Shown: one piece after another, positions 19,011-27,924 of the stretch
Layout: every line of letters starts with the position of its first letter
How positions within the stretch are numbered: position 1 is the first letter of the stretch
Origin: Nitrococcus mobilis
Lineage (GTDB): Bacteria; Pseudomonadota; Gammaproteobacteria; Nitrococcales; Nitrococcaceae
Direction: 5' to 3'
Assembly: GCA_024102725.1 (NCBI GenBank)
Contig: JAGFJL010000161.1
Span: 1-38,740, forward strand
DNA: 38,740 nucleotides
Program-made: the position numbers and the translations under genes
Notes under the pieces: model-generated
Told to the model about the DNA's origin: nothing
Databases searched by the model: none
The model's input: the letters and a program-made list of their open reading frames with translations, nothing else

Positions 19011-19330
19011 GTATCAGAGCCTGTCGATGCTTCCCGCGATCATCGTGCCAGCGGCCATTTCTTGGTAAGCCAAAAAACACGCCCAATACATATACCAGTT
19101 TACGAAACGGTTTGGATGCCCCGTATTGCCATGTTTTAGCCATGCGTTGCCACTGAGAATCGCGTGGCTTGATCGGCTATCCTGTGAATGCTTCCCTGCA
19201 GGGCTGAGACCAAGAGGGTGGGCTATATGCGCATTCTTCATAGGCCAGCGTAAAGACAAGTGCTATTCGAGTGCGAGTTGTTCCTGGATAAGGTCAGCGA
19301 CTTAAGGTGTCGCCGGCTTTCCGAGGCATT
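19011..19330. other. Intergenic region upstream of the antiporter gene
   Basis: About 320 bp lie between the autotransporter stop and the antiporter start, both on the minus strand. This is the likely promoter region of the antiporter-GH15-dioxygenase run. I found no gene and no confident operator. A GGGCTGAGA stretch near 19199 on the plus strand was considered as a thi-box fragment and rejected. Confidence 0.35.
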
Positions 19331-21478
19331 TCAGAACTCCAACCGCGCGCCAGCGGTGAATGCGTAATACCGGGTATCCGAGCGGCCTTCGAACCACTCA
19401 GTGAAAAGGAACACGGAGAGCCCGTGCGGGAATACGGCACTCGCGCCGAATCCGAGATTGAAGTAGTTGCGGTCCGGCTCGTCGGTACGCACCGAGAAGC
19501 GCTGGCCCGTGGGGTCGTTGAGGAAGCGCGCGTCGATGAAGCGCTGATCGTTTAGAAACTCATGCGCCCAGCCCACCCGGAAGGTCGGGGAGATCACGCC
19601 GATGCCCGTCGAGATGGCGTAGGTGAGCTGTGTCGCGAGCTCGGTAACCAGCGAGTCAATCGTCTGATTGCCGATCCGGAGCAGCGTGCCGGAACCCGGC
19701 GCCCCGGAATCCGAGGCCTTCTCTTTGTAGCCGTCGATGCCGGTGTTGAGGTAGGTTATCCGCCCCTGCAGCGCCACTGTCAGCGCCTGATAGGTAAGAT
19801 CGTATCCGCCGTTGAGGTTTGCTCCGAACTGGTTGCCGTTGGTATCTCCGCGGGCGAGTTGGCGCGCGGCCCCGAGCGTTACATCGCGGGTGGAGTCGTA
19901 CTGATTGTGGCTGTAGGTCAGCGCGCCGCTGACATAATAGCGCTCGGGGAAATAGTATTTGCCATAGAGCGTCGTCGTGAGCGCTGTGACATCAGATTCG
20001 CCGGCATTGCCATTCACATCGGCGGCGCTGTCGGCATAGCCCAATGCCCCGCCGAGCACGAGGTTATCCCAGAAGCGGTAATCGGCGCCGACGGTGATAT
20101 CCCAAGCGTTCGACTCGAAACCTTGCTCGTTGCCGGTCCCGTCGCGCTCGAGGATACTGAAATTGCCGGTGACAAAGGCACTGAGCCGGCCCAGGTCCAG
20201 GATATCGCCGGCGCCGGCACCAAGAAGGCGCTCGGCGGCCTGCTGCAGTACGCTACCGGGCAGGTTCTGGCCAGCTACGGTGAGATTGATTCCGGAGATA
20301 TCGACACCGCCGCCGTCACGCGGAAGCATGGTCAGACGTCGGTAGATGCTTGTCTGGTGCTGACGGAGCAATGCGAGCGCCGTGCGGCCCTGTATCGCCA
20401 CCTCCTCGGGGGCGAGCTGATCGAGGGCGGCGCCGGGGTTGTCCGAGTTCTGTACGCTCGTACAGGAGGCGAGCAGATCCTCTTGTCCGGCCGACCGCCC
20501 ATCCTCCGGGGTCGCTGCGATAGCCTCGCACGCCCCCTGCAGGGCGTTAGCGACGCTTGCCTGGTTGTGGTCGAGCCCTGGTAGGCTGGTCAGGTCGAGC
20601 TCAGTACCTATCGTGACGGACACGGTGGACGCGTTGCCCTGTGCGTCCTCCAGGGTGATTTCGCCAGTGAATGTGTCTCCGGTCTGCGCACCGGCGGGCA
20701 CGGTAAAGCGGAAGGTCACCTCGCCGCTCGACGCGTTGATGCTTGTGGGTGTGACCTCGCCGATGTCGGTCGAGACCGTGATCGGGGGGCTGTCGTCCGT
20801 CACCGTAAAGGTGCTCTCTACGGTCTGGCCCGGCTGTCCTTGCAGAGAGATGTCCGACGCCGCAGGTTCCGCCGTGTCGTCGTCATCGTCGATGGAAAGG
20901 GTCACCGCGTCACCGGCATCGAAGGTTGTGGGGCAGAGGCTGCTGCTGTTGCCGTTGATCGTGCTTGCGGATCCAGTATTGAGATTCGTCAATTGGAGCG
21001 TGACCTCCTCAGTCGGCTCGATCTCGGTGTCATCGTTGACGGTAATGCCCAGGGCCTGCGTAGCCGTGGTGGTACCCTGTGAGCCTGGGACGTCGATCGA
21101 GATGTTGGTCATGCTGATCGTATAGTCGGGGCCTTGAGTGGCCGTCCCGCTTGTTGCGATGTCCGCGGTAAACCGGCAGTTGCTGGTGTTTTCCGTAAGC
21201 GTCAACTCCGCCGTAAGCTCGGTTGTGCCCGACCCTTCGGCCAGCCTCGTATTGCTCGGCGGGATGATCCGGAGCGTGGCCGCAGGCAGCACGCCCGGCA
21301 ACAGCAGCGCCATAAGGCCAATGGTTGCAATCAGTCGGAGGAAATGCGGGTGGGGGAGCGGGGTTAGACGCAGAGTCCGGCAGGCACGGCAATCCCACTC
21401 TGATCGGCTGCGAAGTGCAGGGGCCATTGTGGTCCCTACTACTAAACGCACTGCATCCAGTGAGCAGCGGCCTTTCAT
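19331..21478 (-). CDS. Autotransporter with Calx-beta-like passenger and C-terminal beta-barrel
   Basis: 715 residues. GGGAGGG lies about 10 bp before the ATG. The product has a long N-region and then a hydrophobic signal core, LIATIGLMALLLPGVLPA (cleavage near residue 66). The passenger has strand-rich, acidic, low-Cys sequence with TATQGPDYTISMTNISIDVP and INDDTEIEPTEEVTLQL-like text, typical of Calx-beta domains that may bind Ca2+. A second Ig-like unit ends near residue 290. A linker with TALALLRQHQTSIYRRL precedes an autotransporter barrel (about residues 430-715) with alternating aromatic strands, ending in the terminal Phe (ARLEF) needed for Bam-mediated insertion. Target and function are unknown. 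A surface role in adhesion is inferred from the domain types only. Confidence 0.88.
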   Translation of the reverse strand: MKGRCSLDAVRLVVGTTMAPALRSRSEWDCRACRTLRLTPLPHPHFLRLIATIGLMALLLPGVLPAATLRIIPPSNTRLAEGSGTTELTAELTLTENTSNCRFTADIATSGTATQGPDYTISMTNISIDVPGSQGTTTATQALGITVNDDTEIEPTEEVTLQLTNLNTGSASTINGNSSSLCPTTFDAGDAVTLSIDDDDDTAEPAASDISLQGQPGQTVESTFTVTDDSPPITVSTDIGEVTPTSINASSGEVTFRFTVPAGAQTGDTFTGEITLEDAQGNASTVSVTIGTELDLTSLPGLDHNQASVANALQGACEAIAATPEDGRSAGQEDLLASCTSVQNSDNPGAALDQLAPEEVAIQGRTALALLRQHQTSIYRRLTMLPRDGGGVDISGINLTVAGQNLPGSVLQQAAERLLGAGAGDILDLGRLSAFVTGNFSILERDGTGNEQGFESNAWDITVGADYRFWDNLVLGGALGYADSAADVNGNAGESDVTALTTTLYGKYYFPERYYVSGALTYSHNQYDSTRDVTLGAARQLARGDTNGNQFGANLNGGYDLTYQALTVALQGRITYLNTGIDGYKEKASDSGAPGSGTLLRIGNQTIDSLVTELATQLTYAISTGIGVISPTFRVGWAHEFLNDQRFIDARFLNDPTGQRFSVRTDEPDRNYFNLGFGASAVFPHGLSVFLFTEWFEGRSDTRYYAFTAGARLEF

Positions 21479-21968
21479 TTTCTTATTTCCCTCCCGGTGG
21501 TTCCTTAGCGCAGGCTCTGTACGGCACAGCGCAATACCGGCAAGGTGCCCCGGATTCTTAATCAGTAGCCGTGTCGATCGGCTGTGCTCCCCTCCTTAGA
21601 GCCGATCCGCCATGTCCATCGTAACTCGGCTGTCCGTTCTTCCTCCTTTATGTTGAGCATAGCAAAGAGATCGAAAATGGCAGTTGTCAGGAGAAAATAA
21701 GCTGATCTTGCGTGTTTTCCCGTGCTGAACGAGCCGTGCCTCAAGGCAGGCTGCTAGTACGTGCGGACATGGGCTGGAACTTGCGCTGATCCCCACTAGA
21801 CTTCAATAGGATCATCTAAGAACCACCAAAGCGGCGGAGCAGGGGATTCCCCCGACAGGTACGGCTGAAAAGGGTGAGCGGAGTGGCTCGGTCGGCCAGA
21901 GATGTTTTGCAGGATCGTCCTTGCTCGCGGACTTCCGAGCCATGTTACGGCCGGGCCGGGGACGCATT
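21479..21968. other. Divergent leader region between autotransporter and vgrG
   Basis: This 490-bp gap must hold promoters for both directions. No convincing gene is present. Close to vgrG (21841-21895) the plus strand can fold. A GGGG/CCCC hairpin is followed by CCGAC (21852-21856) pairing with GTCGG (21891-21895), which encloses GAGC (21876-21879) and GCTC (21886-21889). It matches no riboswitch family I know and could be chance in GC-rich DNA. Confidence 0.35.
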
Positions 21969-24158
21969 ATGAGCGTGACGGAAAGACTGTTCTTCCAAGC
22001 CCAACGCGAGATTTCGCTGGCGACGCCGCTGGGCGAGGATGTGCTGGGTTTGCGCCGACTGGAGGCAAGCGAGGAACTGGGCCGCCCGTTCAGCTACGAT
22101 CTCGACTTGCTCAGCCCGGATCCGGAGATCCGTCATCAGGACCTGCTGGGCGAGAACGTAACCATCCGCCTGAAGCGCTCCGATGGCGGCAAGCGATTCT
22201 TCAACGGCCACATCGCCCGGTTCATGTTGCTCGGCTACGAAGGCCAGCTCGCGCACTATCGGGCGACTATGGTCCCATGGCTTTGGTTCCTTGGCCGCAC
22301 ATCCGACTGCCGGATTTTCCAGGAGAAGAGTATCCCCCAAATCGTCGCCTCCGTATTCCGAGAGCATGGATTTACCGATTTCGAAGAGCCGCTGACTGAG
22401 TCGTATGAGCCGCTCGATTACGTCGTTCGGTACCGCGAAACCGATTTGAACTTCGTCAGCCGGCTCTTGGAGCAAGAGGGGATCTATTATTTCTTCCGCC
22501 ACGAGGACGGTAAGCACACGCTGGTACTGTGCGACTCTTACAGCTGCCACGAGGCCAGTGCCGGCTACGAGCAGATCCCCTTCTACCCGCGTGGCGAGGA
22601 CGTGGTGCGCGAGCAGGAGAGCCTCTGGGATTGGCGGGTCTCGCAGGAGGTTCAGCCAGGCGCCTGCGCATTGAACGACTTCGACTTCAAAGCCCCGCGC
22701 AAGAGCCTGCGTGCCGTGTGCAGCAAGTCGCAAGAGCACCACCTGGCCGATTTTGAGATTTACGACTATCCGGGGGGCTATATCGAGGCCGGAAATGGGG
22801 AGCGCTACGCGCGCATCCGCATGGAAGAGCGGCAGGCTGGATATGAGCTGATACGGGGCGAGGGCAACGTCCGCGGATTGAACGTAGGCGCGCTTTTCGA
22901 GCTTGCCAACTACCCGAGAGCGGACCAGAACCGGGAGTATCTGGTCGTCTCGGCAAGCTACGAGGTGGAATCGACTCCTTTCGAGAGCGGAGCGGTCGTC
23001 AGTGCGCCCGAGTATTGTTGCCGCTTCACCGCCACCGATGCCAGAACGCCTTTTCGTCCGCGTCGTGTCACCCCCAAACCCGTCGTGCAAGGGCCGCAGA
23101 CGGCTATGGTCGTCGGCCAGGCAGGCGAAGAGATCTGGACCGACAAGCACGGCCGGGTAAAGCTCCAGTTTCACTGGGATCGCTACGGCAAAGCGGACGA
23201 GAACAGCTCCTGCTGGGTCCGGGTGAGTCAGCCTTGGGCCGGGAAAAACTGGGGAGCGGTCAGCATTCCACGGATCGGCCAGGAGGTTATCGTCGAATGC
23301 TTGGAAGGCGATCCGGACCGGCCGATCGTCACCGGCCGCGTCTACAATGGCGGTGCGATGGCGCCCTACGATTTGCCGGGTCAGGCCATGGTCAGCGGCG
23401 TGAAGTCGAATTCGACGCCAGGCGGCGGGGGCTCGAACGAGCTCTCGATGGATGATTCCAAGGGCAAGGAACGGGTGTATCTGCATGCGCAGAAGGACCA
23501 GGCCATCGCCGTGGAAAACGACGAGAGCCACACCGTCGGCCATGATCGCAGCAAGAACGTATCCAACGATGAGCAGACCTCCATCGGGAACAACCGGAGC
23601 GAAACGGTCGGCAGTAATGAGAACATCATAATCGGCGCTAACCGCACCGAGTCCGTAGGGGGCGATGAAACCGTGAACATCGCCGGCAGCCGGACGCGCA
23701 TGGTCAGTCGCAACGAGACGGTGACGGTTGCGCTCGCGCGCACCCACTCCGTCGGCGTGAACGAGATGATCAACGTCGGTGGGGCGCAGGAGACCAACGT
23801 CGGCGGTGGGCGAACGGTGATCGTAGGCGGCGCTCAGAGCACCAACATCGGCGCCCACAGGGATGAGCGTGTTTTTGGCAACCACAGCGAGAACGTGGGT
23901 GGCAGCCGCAGCAGCTCCGTCGGCGAGGATGACTCGCTCTCGGTGGACAAGAATCAGTCGATATCGGTGGGAAAGAACCTAACGATCGAGGCGGGTGAGC
24001 AGGTCGTCATCAAGACCGGCAAGGCCAGCATCACCATGAAAAAAGACGGCACGATAACCATTCAAGGCAAAGACATCACCCTCAAGGGATCCGGCGAGAT
24101 CAACATCAAGGCCAGCAAGAACGTCGTCATCAAAGGCCAGAAGGTTTTGCAGAACTAA
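21969..24158 (+). CDS. vgrG: T6SS spike protein VgrG (TssI)
   Basis: 729 residues from the ATG at 21969; the frame extends 16 codons further upstream without family sequence. Seen: gp27-like N-terminal part with SYDLDLLSPDPEIRHQDLLG, the conserved YRETDLNFVSRLLEQEGIYY, then the gp5 OB-fold with KHGRVKLQFHWDR, CWVRVSQPWAGKNWGAVSIP and VIVECLEGDPDRPIVTGRVY. Residues from about 490 on form the beta-helical needle with repeated N-x-S-x-x-V-G units. It ends IKASKNVVIKGQKVLQN with no enzymatic extension. The VgrG trimer tips the Hcp tube and carries effectors or PAAR proteins. It heads a six-gene module to 28836. Confidence 0.95.
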   Translation: MSVTERLFFQAQREISLATPLGEDVLGLRRLEASEELGRPFSYDLDLLSPDPEIRHQDLLGENVTIRLKRSDGGKRFFNGHIARFMLLGYEGQLAHYRATMVPWLWFLGRTSDCRIFQEKSIPQIVASVFREHGFTDFEEPLTESYEPLDYVVRYRETDLNFVSRLLEQEGIYYFFRHEDGKHTLVLCDSYSCHEASAGYEQIPFYPRGEDVVREQESLWDWRVSQEVQPGACALNDFDFKAPRKSLRAVCSKSQEHHLADFEIYDYPGGYIEAGNGERYARIRMEERQAGYELIRGEGNVRGLNVGALFELANYPRADQNREYLVVSASYEVESTPFESGAVVSAPEYCCRFTATDARTPFRPRRVTPKPVVQGPQTAMVVGQAGEEIWTDKHGRVKLQFHWDRYGKADENSSCWVRVSQPWAGKNWGAVSIPRIGQEVIVECLEGDPDRPIVTGRVYNGGAMAPYDLPGQAMVSGVKSNSTPGGGGSNELSMDDSKGKERVYLHAQKDQAIAVENDESHTVGHDRSKNVSNDEQTSIGNNRSETVGSNENIIIGANRTESVGGDETVNIAGSRTRMVSRNETVTVALARTHSVGVNEMINVGGAQETNVGGGRTVIVGGAQSTNIGAHRDERVFGNHSENVGGSRSSSVGEDDSLSVDKNQSISVGKNLTIEAGEQVVIKTGKASITMKKDGTITIQGKDITLKGSGEINIKASKNVVIKGQKVLQN

Positions 24159-24185
24159 ACAAATAAAGACCTTGGGAGGCGCGGC

Positions 24186-24662
24186 ATGGGAGACGAAGGT
24201 CTCGAAGTCGTTGATGAGCGCCAGGCGTCGGGGCAGAGCCGGCGGATCGACGGCGTGGTGATTGGTATGCTCGTCGGTTTTAGCGCCGACGGCGAGCCTG
24301 TGGTGGCTTTTCCGGGCAATGCGGTCGAGTCCGGTGTTGGGGCGCGTACGGCGGTCAAGCTCAGTAGCGACGATATCGGATGCGAGCTCGCGCTCATGTT
24401 CGAGGGCGGCGACCCGGTACGTCCGCTGGTCATGGGCCGGCTGCACCGTCCCGATGCGCCGCCGCAAGAGCCGCGCCGGATCACCGCGGAGGCCGACGGG
24501 GAGCGCCTGGAGCTGCGCGCGGACCGGGAGATCGTGCTGCGCTGCGGCCGCGCCAGCATCACGTTGACGCGCGCTGGCAAGATCCTGCTTCGCGGTGCGT
24601 ATCTGCTGAGCCGCTCCTCGGGTGTGAACCGGATCAAGGGCGGGTCGGTGCAGATTAACTGA
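24186..24662 (+). CDS. DUF6484 domain protein of the VgrG module
   Basis: 158 residues, with GGGAGG 6 bp before the ATG. Seen: RRIDGVVIGMLVGFSADGEP, VKLSSDDIGCELALMFEGGD and PRPLVMGR-like text (PVRPLVMGRLHRP). This resembles the OB-fold/DUF6484 proteins found beside vgrG genes. The C-terminal half (LELRADREIVLRCGRASITL then TRAGKILLRGAYLLSRSSGV) has short repeated beta-strands like the end of a VgrG needle. Inferred: it is a small spike-related or adaptor protein that works with the VgrG upstream. No catalytic motif is visible. It is followed by a DUF2169 gene after 10 bp. Confidence 0.75.
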   Translation: MGDEGLEVVDERQASGQSRRIDGVVIGMLVGFSADGEPVVAFPGNAVESGVGARTAVKLSSDDIGCELALMFEGGDPVRPLVMGRLHRPDAPPQEPRRITAEADGERLELRADREIVLRCGRASITLTRAGKILLRGAYLLSRSSGVNRIKGGSVQIN

Positions 24663-24672
24663 GCCTGTCGCA

Positions 24673-25779
24673 ATGGAGCTGATCAACGCCACAAAGATGC
24701 AGGCCGGCTATACGCTTGGCATGGACCCGAGCGGCCGGGAGCATCTGGTCGTGGTGATCAAGGGGACATTCGAGTTTCCGCGCGGCAACGAGGTGCCGCG
24801 ACTGGCCGACGACCAGTTGCCTCTGGTCGAGGCGGATACGTTCACGGGCGAGCCCGGCTTCTCGGCGCCCGTGCTCGAAGCCGACTACGCACCTTGGAAG
24901 CCGCGCTGCGATGTGCTGCTGAACGGCAGCGCTTATGCGCCGGGCGGGCGGCCTGCGACTCGCGTTCCGGTGGAGCTGCGGGTCGGCGGTATGCATAAGG
25001 CGTTCAATGTGGTCGGCGACCGCATCTGGGAGGCGGGGCTGGTGGCCATCAGCCCGGGTCCGCCCCGGGAGTTCACCTCGATGCCGGTTACCTATGACCG
25101 TGCCTTCGGCGGGCTAGATAACTTCGATTCGGACGAGGCCAAGCACTCGGCCTACACGGCCAACCCGGTGGGCCAGGGCTACCATCGCAAGCTCAAGGGC
25201 TCGCTCATCGACGGCACGCCTATGGCCAACACCGAGGAGTCGGGGCGCCGGGTGAAGATGCCAAATCTCGCCTACCGCCCGATGTCCTTCGGGCCGCTGG
25301 GCCGCGGCTGGGAGCCGCGGCTCGGCTACGCCGGCACCTACGATCAGCACTGGCTCGACCACGTCTTTCCCTTCCTGCCCTCGGATTTCCGCAATGAATA
25401 CTACCAGGCGGCACCCGTCGATCAGCAGATCCCCTACCCGCAGGGCGGCGAGCCAGTGGTCTTGCTCAACCTGACCCCGGAAGGACGCACCGCCTTCCAC
25501 CTGCCCAGGATCGAGGTGCCGGTGGTGTTCTTTCGCAAACAGGGCGAACGGCACGAGACCCGTGCGGTCATCGACACCATCGCGCTCGCCCCGGATGCCG
25601 GTCTGTTCATCATGAGCTGGCGCGCGAGCATTCCCCTGCGGCGCAACATCTTCGAAATCCCGCAGGTGCTCGCCGGCAAGATGTCCCGCGCCTGGTGGCG
25701 CGCCCGTGAGCTGGGCAAGACGTACTACCCGTCCTTAGCCGCATGGGTGCACGCCAAGCGATCGGGTGACGAGTCATGA
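24673..25779 (+). CDS. DUF2169 domain protein, probable T6SS effector adaptor
   Basis: 368 residues. The DUF2169 signature is plain: VVVIKGTFEFPRGNEVPRLA near the start, LEADYAPWKPRCDVLLNGSA, TYDRAFGGLD (seen as MPVTYDRAFGGLDNF), and MPNLAYRP-MSFGPLGRGWEPR. DUF2169 proteins are encoded beside PAAR-like DUF4150 effectors in many T6SS clusters and are regarded as adaptors that help load the effector on VgrG. Here a DUF4150 protein lies two genes downstream, which fits. The stop overlaps the next start by 4 bp (ATGA). Confidence 0.85.
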   Translation: MELINATKMQAGYTLGMDPSGREHLVVVIKGTFEFPRGNEVPRLADDQLPLVEADTFTGEPGFSAPVLEADYAPWKPRCDVLLNGSAYAPGGRPATRVPVELRVGGMHKAFNVVGDRIWEAGLVAISPGPPREFTSMPVTYDRAFGGLDNFDSDEAKHSAYTANPVGQGYHRKLKGSLIDGTPMANTEESGRRVKMPNLAYRPMSFGPLGRGWEPRLGYAGTYDQHWLDHVFPFLPSDFRNEYYQAAPVDQQIPYPQGGEPVVLLNLTPEGRTAFHLPRIEVPVVFFRKQGERHETRAVIDTIALAPDAGLFIMSWRASIPLRRNIFEIPQVLAGKMSRAWWRARELGKTYYPSLAAWVHAKRSGDES

Positions 25780-26819
25780 GCGTGCCGCCGCTGGCGATTC
25801 TCACCACAGGGATGGTGACCGCTGTGGGGCTGAGCACGCCCGCATCCTGCGCTGCTATTCGCTGCGCCATCGACAACTTCCAGGAGACCCGGTTCATGGA
25901 CTCCGGCGGGGAGTGGATCCTCGGCTGCGAGGTCCCCCTGGAACAGCCATGGCGTGGCCGTACCAAGCTCGTGAAGATGCTGAGCCTAGCGTTGCAGGAA
26001 TGCCTGGACAGTGGCCCACGCCTCGACCCGGCTTCGACACCACTGATCCTGGGAGTCGCCGAACCGACGCGCCCAGGGCGCATCGACGGGCTGGACGACG
26101 CTCTGATGCCCGAGGTGGAGGCGGAGCTCGGCGTGCGTTTCCACCGAAGCTCGACCGTCATCGCCGGGGGGCGGGTATCCGCGGTGCAAGGACTCGGGCG
26201 GGCGCGCGATCAGCTTACGGCACGCGAGGTGGACAAAGTCATCGTGGCCGGGGTCGACGGGCTTTTGACGGCCTCGGCCCTTGCGGCGCTGGAGGCCCGC
26301 GACCGCCTTCTGACCAGCCAAAACTCAGATGGCTTCATCCCCGGTGAGGCGGCGGCCGCGGCGGTCGTCGAGCTCGCGCGGCCGAGCCAGGATCCGCAGT
26401 TGCTCTGTGTGGGGCTGGGATTCGGAACCGAGCCGGCGAGCGTGGAGGCCGAGGACCGGCCCTTGCGGGCGGATGGTCTGGTGCAGGCCATTCGCGGCGC
26501 CCTCGCCGAGGTCGGCGCCACCCTTGCCGCCACGGACTTCCGCATCACGGACGTTTCCGGCGAGCAGTATGCCTTCAAGGAGGCCGCCCTAGCGCTGAGC
26601 CGGATCTTGCGCGAGCGTAAGGAGGAATACGACATCTGGCACCCGGCGGATTGCATCGGCGAGCTGGGCGCCGCCATTGGTCCGGCGGTCCTGGGGGTCA
26701 CCCACGCCGCAACGGCGAAGGCCTATGCTCCGGGCAACAACGTGCTTGCGCATTTCGGCAACGACGACGGCCGCCGGGCCGCGGCCATTCTGACGTACCA
26801 GCCGGTGAGAACCGCGTAA
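25776..26819 (+). CDS. Ketosynthase/thiolase-like protein lacking catalytic residues
   Basis: 347 residues, translationally coupled to DUF2169. The fold signature of beta-ketoacyl-ACP synthases is visible: LAILTTGMVTAVGLSTPASC, VDKVIVAGVDGLLTASALAA, DGFIPGEAAAAAVVEL, and ADCIGELGAAIGPAVLGVTH. The active site is not conserved. The nucleophile region reads STVIAGGRVSAVQ, with Gly where Cys is expected (about residue 131). The HGTGT histidine motif is replaced by SGEQY (about 261-265). The final GHxxGAAG histidine is Glu (about residue 296). Seen: loss of all three catalytic positions. Known: thiolase-like genes occur in some DUF2169/DUF4150 T6SS modules. Inferred: it is a scaffold or chaperone, not an enzyme of fatty acid synthesis. 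Confidence 0.78.
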   Translation: MSVPPLAILTTGMVTAVGLSTPASCAAIRCAIDNFQETRFMDSGGEWILGCEVPLEQPWRGRTKLVKMLSLALQECLDSGPRLDPASTPLILGVAEPTRPGRIDGLDDALMPEVEAELGVRFHRSSTVIAGGRVSAVQGLGRARDQLTAREVDKVIVAGVDGLLTASALAALEARDRLLTSQNSDGFIPGEAAAAAVVELARPSQDPQLLCVGLGFGTEPASVEAEDRPLRADGLVQAIRGALAEVGATLAATDFRITDVSGEQYAFKEAALALSRILRERKEEYDIWHPADCIGELGAAIGPAVLGVTHAATAKAYAPGNNVLAHFGNDDGRRAAAILTYQPVRTA

Positions 26820-27901
26820 TGGCCAACGATGTATTTGCCAATGGCCGCGAGATTTCCTGCAAGGCGGCGGATGGCAAGTCGATTTGCGCGTTTCCGGATG
26901 TCTGCATGACACCGCCGGAGAATCCTGCAACACCGCCAGGTGTGCCAGTGCCCTACCCGAATACGGGTAGGGCCAAGGATATGACCAGCGGCAGCAAGAG
27001 CGTCAAGATCTCCAAAAAGGAGGTCGTCCTAAAGAACAAATCCTATTTCAAGAAGAGCACGGGGGATGAAGCGGGGAGTGCTGCCAAGAAGGGCGTCGTC
27101 ACCAGCGTGAATCGTGGCAAGGTGTATTTCACCAGTTGGTCCATGGATATCAAGGTTGAAGGAGAGAACGTTGTCCGTCACATGGATATGACGACGCACA
27201 ACCACATGTCCTTCCCGGGCAGCACGCCGCCATGGGCATACGCCGATTCGCAGGCGAAGACCGCGATCAAGGACTGCCAAGCGGAGGTCAACAATGCAAA
27301 GACGGCATGCAAGGGAAGGAAAACCAAACAGCGGCAATGCGAGCATAAGCCATGTCGTGACGCGAAGCGATGCCTGCTGGTGACTTACAACCAGGGCACA
27401 CGTAAGGGGAAAAAAAGCCAGGTCGCATGTTGCCCGGGTGAGCAGCCGCACCATCTGGTCGAGGCCCATTGCTTTTACAAAGTCGGGTCACGGGGTGAAT
27501 ACACCGACCGCATGGTGAAAGCCCCACCGGGGAAGCGGGCATACGTGGATAATGACGCCCCGTGCGTCTGTGCGAAGGGGGCCCGTCACAAAGAGGAACA
27601 CGGCCAGTTTCACGCCTTCCAACAGCGCGTCGAGGCCGCCCATGACAAGGAGAACGGGGGGTGGACCTACGCCGACGCGCGCGACACGGGGGCGGCGGCA
27701 CAGAAAGCTGTCAACCCACAGTGCAGCAAAGACTGCACCAAGGCACAGCTCGACGCATACCATAAGGACAGGTGTGGGCTGGACGACAACACTCCACTAC
27801 GCACCGACCCGGACGCGGCGACCCGTTCGGCCGGAACGTTGGCGCCCGCACAAAAGGCGGCGATAACAAAACTGATCAAGGCCAGCCTGGGTATCGGATA
27901 G
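26819..27901 (+). CDS. DUF4150 PAAR-like T6SS effector with C-terminal HH nuclease-like domain
   Basis: 360 residues, starting within a TAATG overlap with the preceding gene. Residues 1-140 are DUF4150/PAAR-like (MANDVFANGREISCKAADGK, CMTPPENPATPPGVPVPYPN, MTTHNHMSFPGS), the cap that sits on VgrG. A basic, Cys-rich stretch follows (Cys153, 164, 174, 179, 185, 204, 205). It leads to PHHLVEAHCF with His211-His212, and further on APCVCAKG and EEHGQFHAF with His261 and His265. The HH motif plus later histidines recall the GHH-type HNH/endonuclease VII toxin domains described in polymorphic toxins. Inferred: a metal-dependent DNase effector delivered to rivals. The toxin class is less certain than the PAAR-like part. 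Confidence 0.82.
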   Translation: MANDVFANGREISCKAADGKSICAFPDVCMTPPENPATPPGVPVPYPNTGRAKDMTSGSKSVKISKKEVVLKNKSYFKKSTGDEAGSAAKKGVVTSVNRGKVYFTSWSMDIKVEGENVVRHMDMTTHNHMSFPGSTPPWAYADSQAKTAIKDCQAEVNNAKTACKGRKTKQRQCEHKPCRDAKRCLLVTYNQGTRKGKKSQVACCPGEQPHHLVEAHCFYKVGSRGEYTDRMVKAPPGKRAYVDNDAPCVCAKGARHKEEHGQFHAFQQRVEAAHDKENGGWTYADARDTGAAAQKAVNPQCSKDCTKAQLDAYHKDRCGLDDNTPLRTDPDAATRSAGTLAPAQKAAITKLIKASLGIG

Positions 27902-27924
27902 GTGACTCCGGCGAGGATCGCGAA

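Noticed and set aside
19195..19235. GGGCTGAGA-like thi-box text on the plus strand
   Set aside because: The rest of the TPP riboswitch (the ACCCTTTGAACCTGATC and TAATGCCAGCG parts) is missing, and no thiamine gene lies downstream.
21945..23885. 646-residue minus-strand open frame opposite vgrG
   Set aside because: Long antisense frames are common in GC-rich repeats. It mirrors the VgrG repeat region, has no ribosome binding site or motif, and the plus strand is plainly VgrG.
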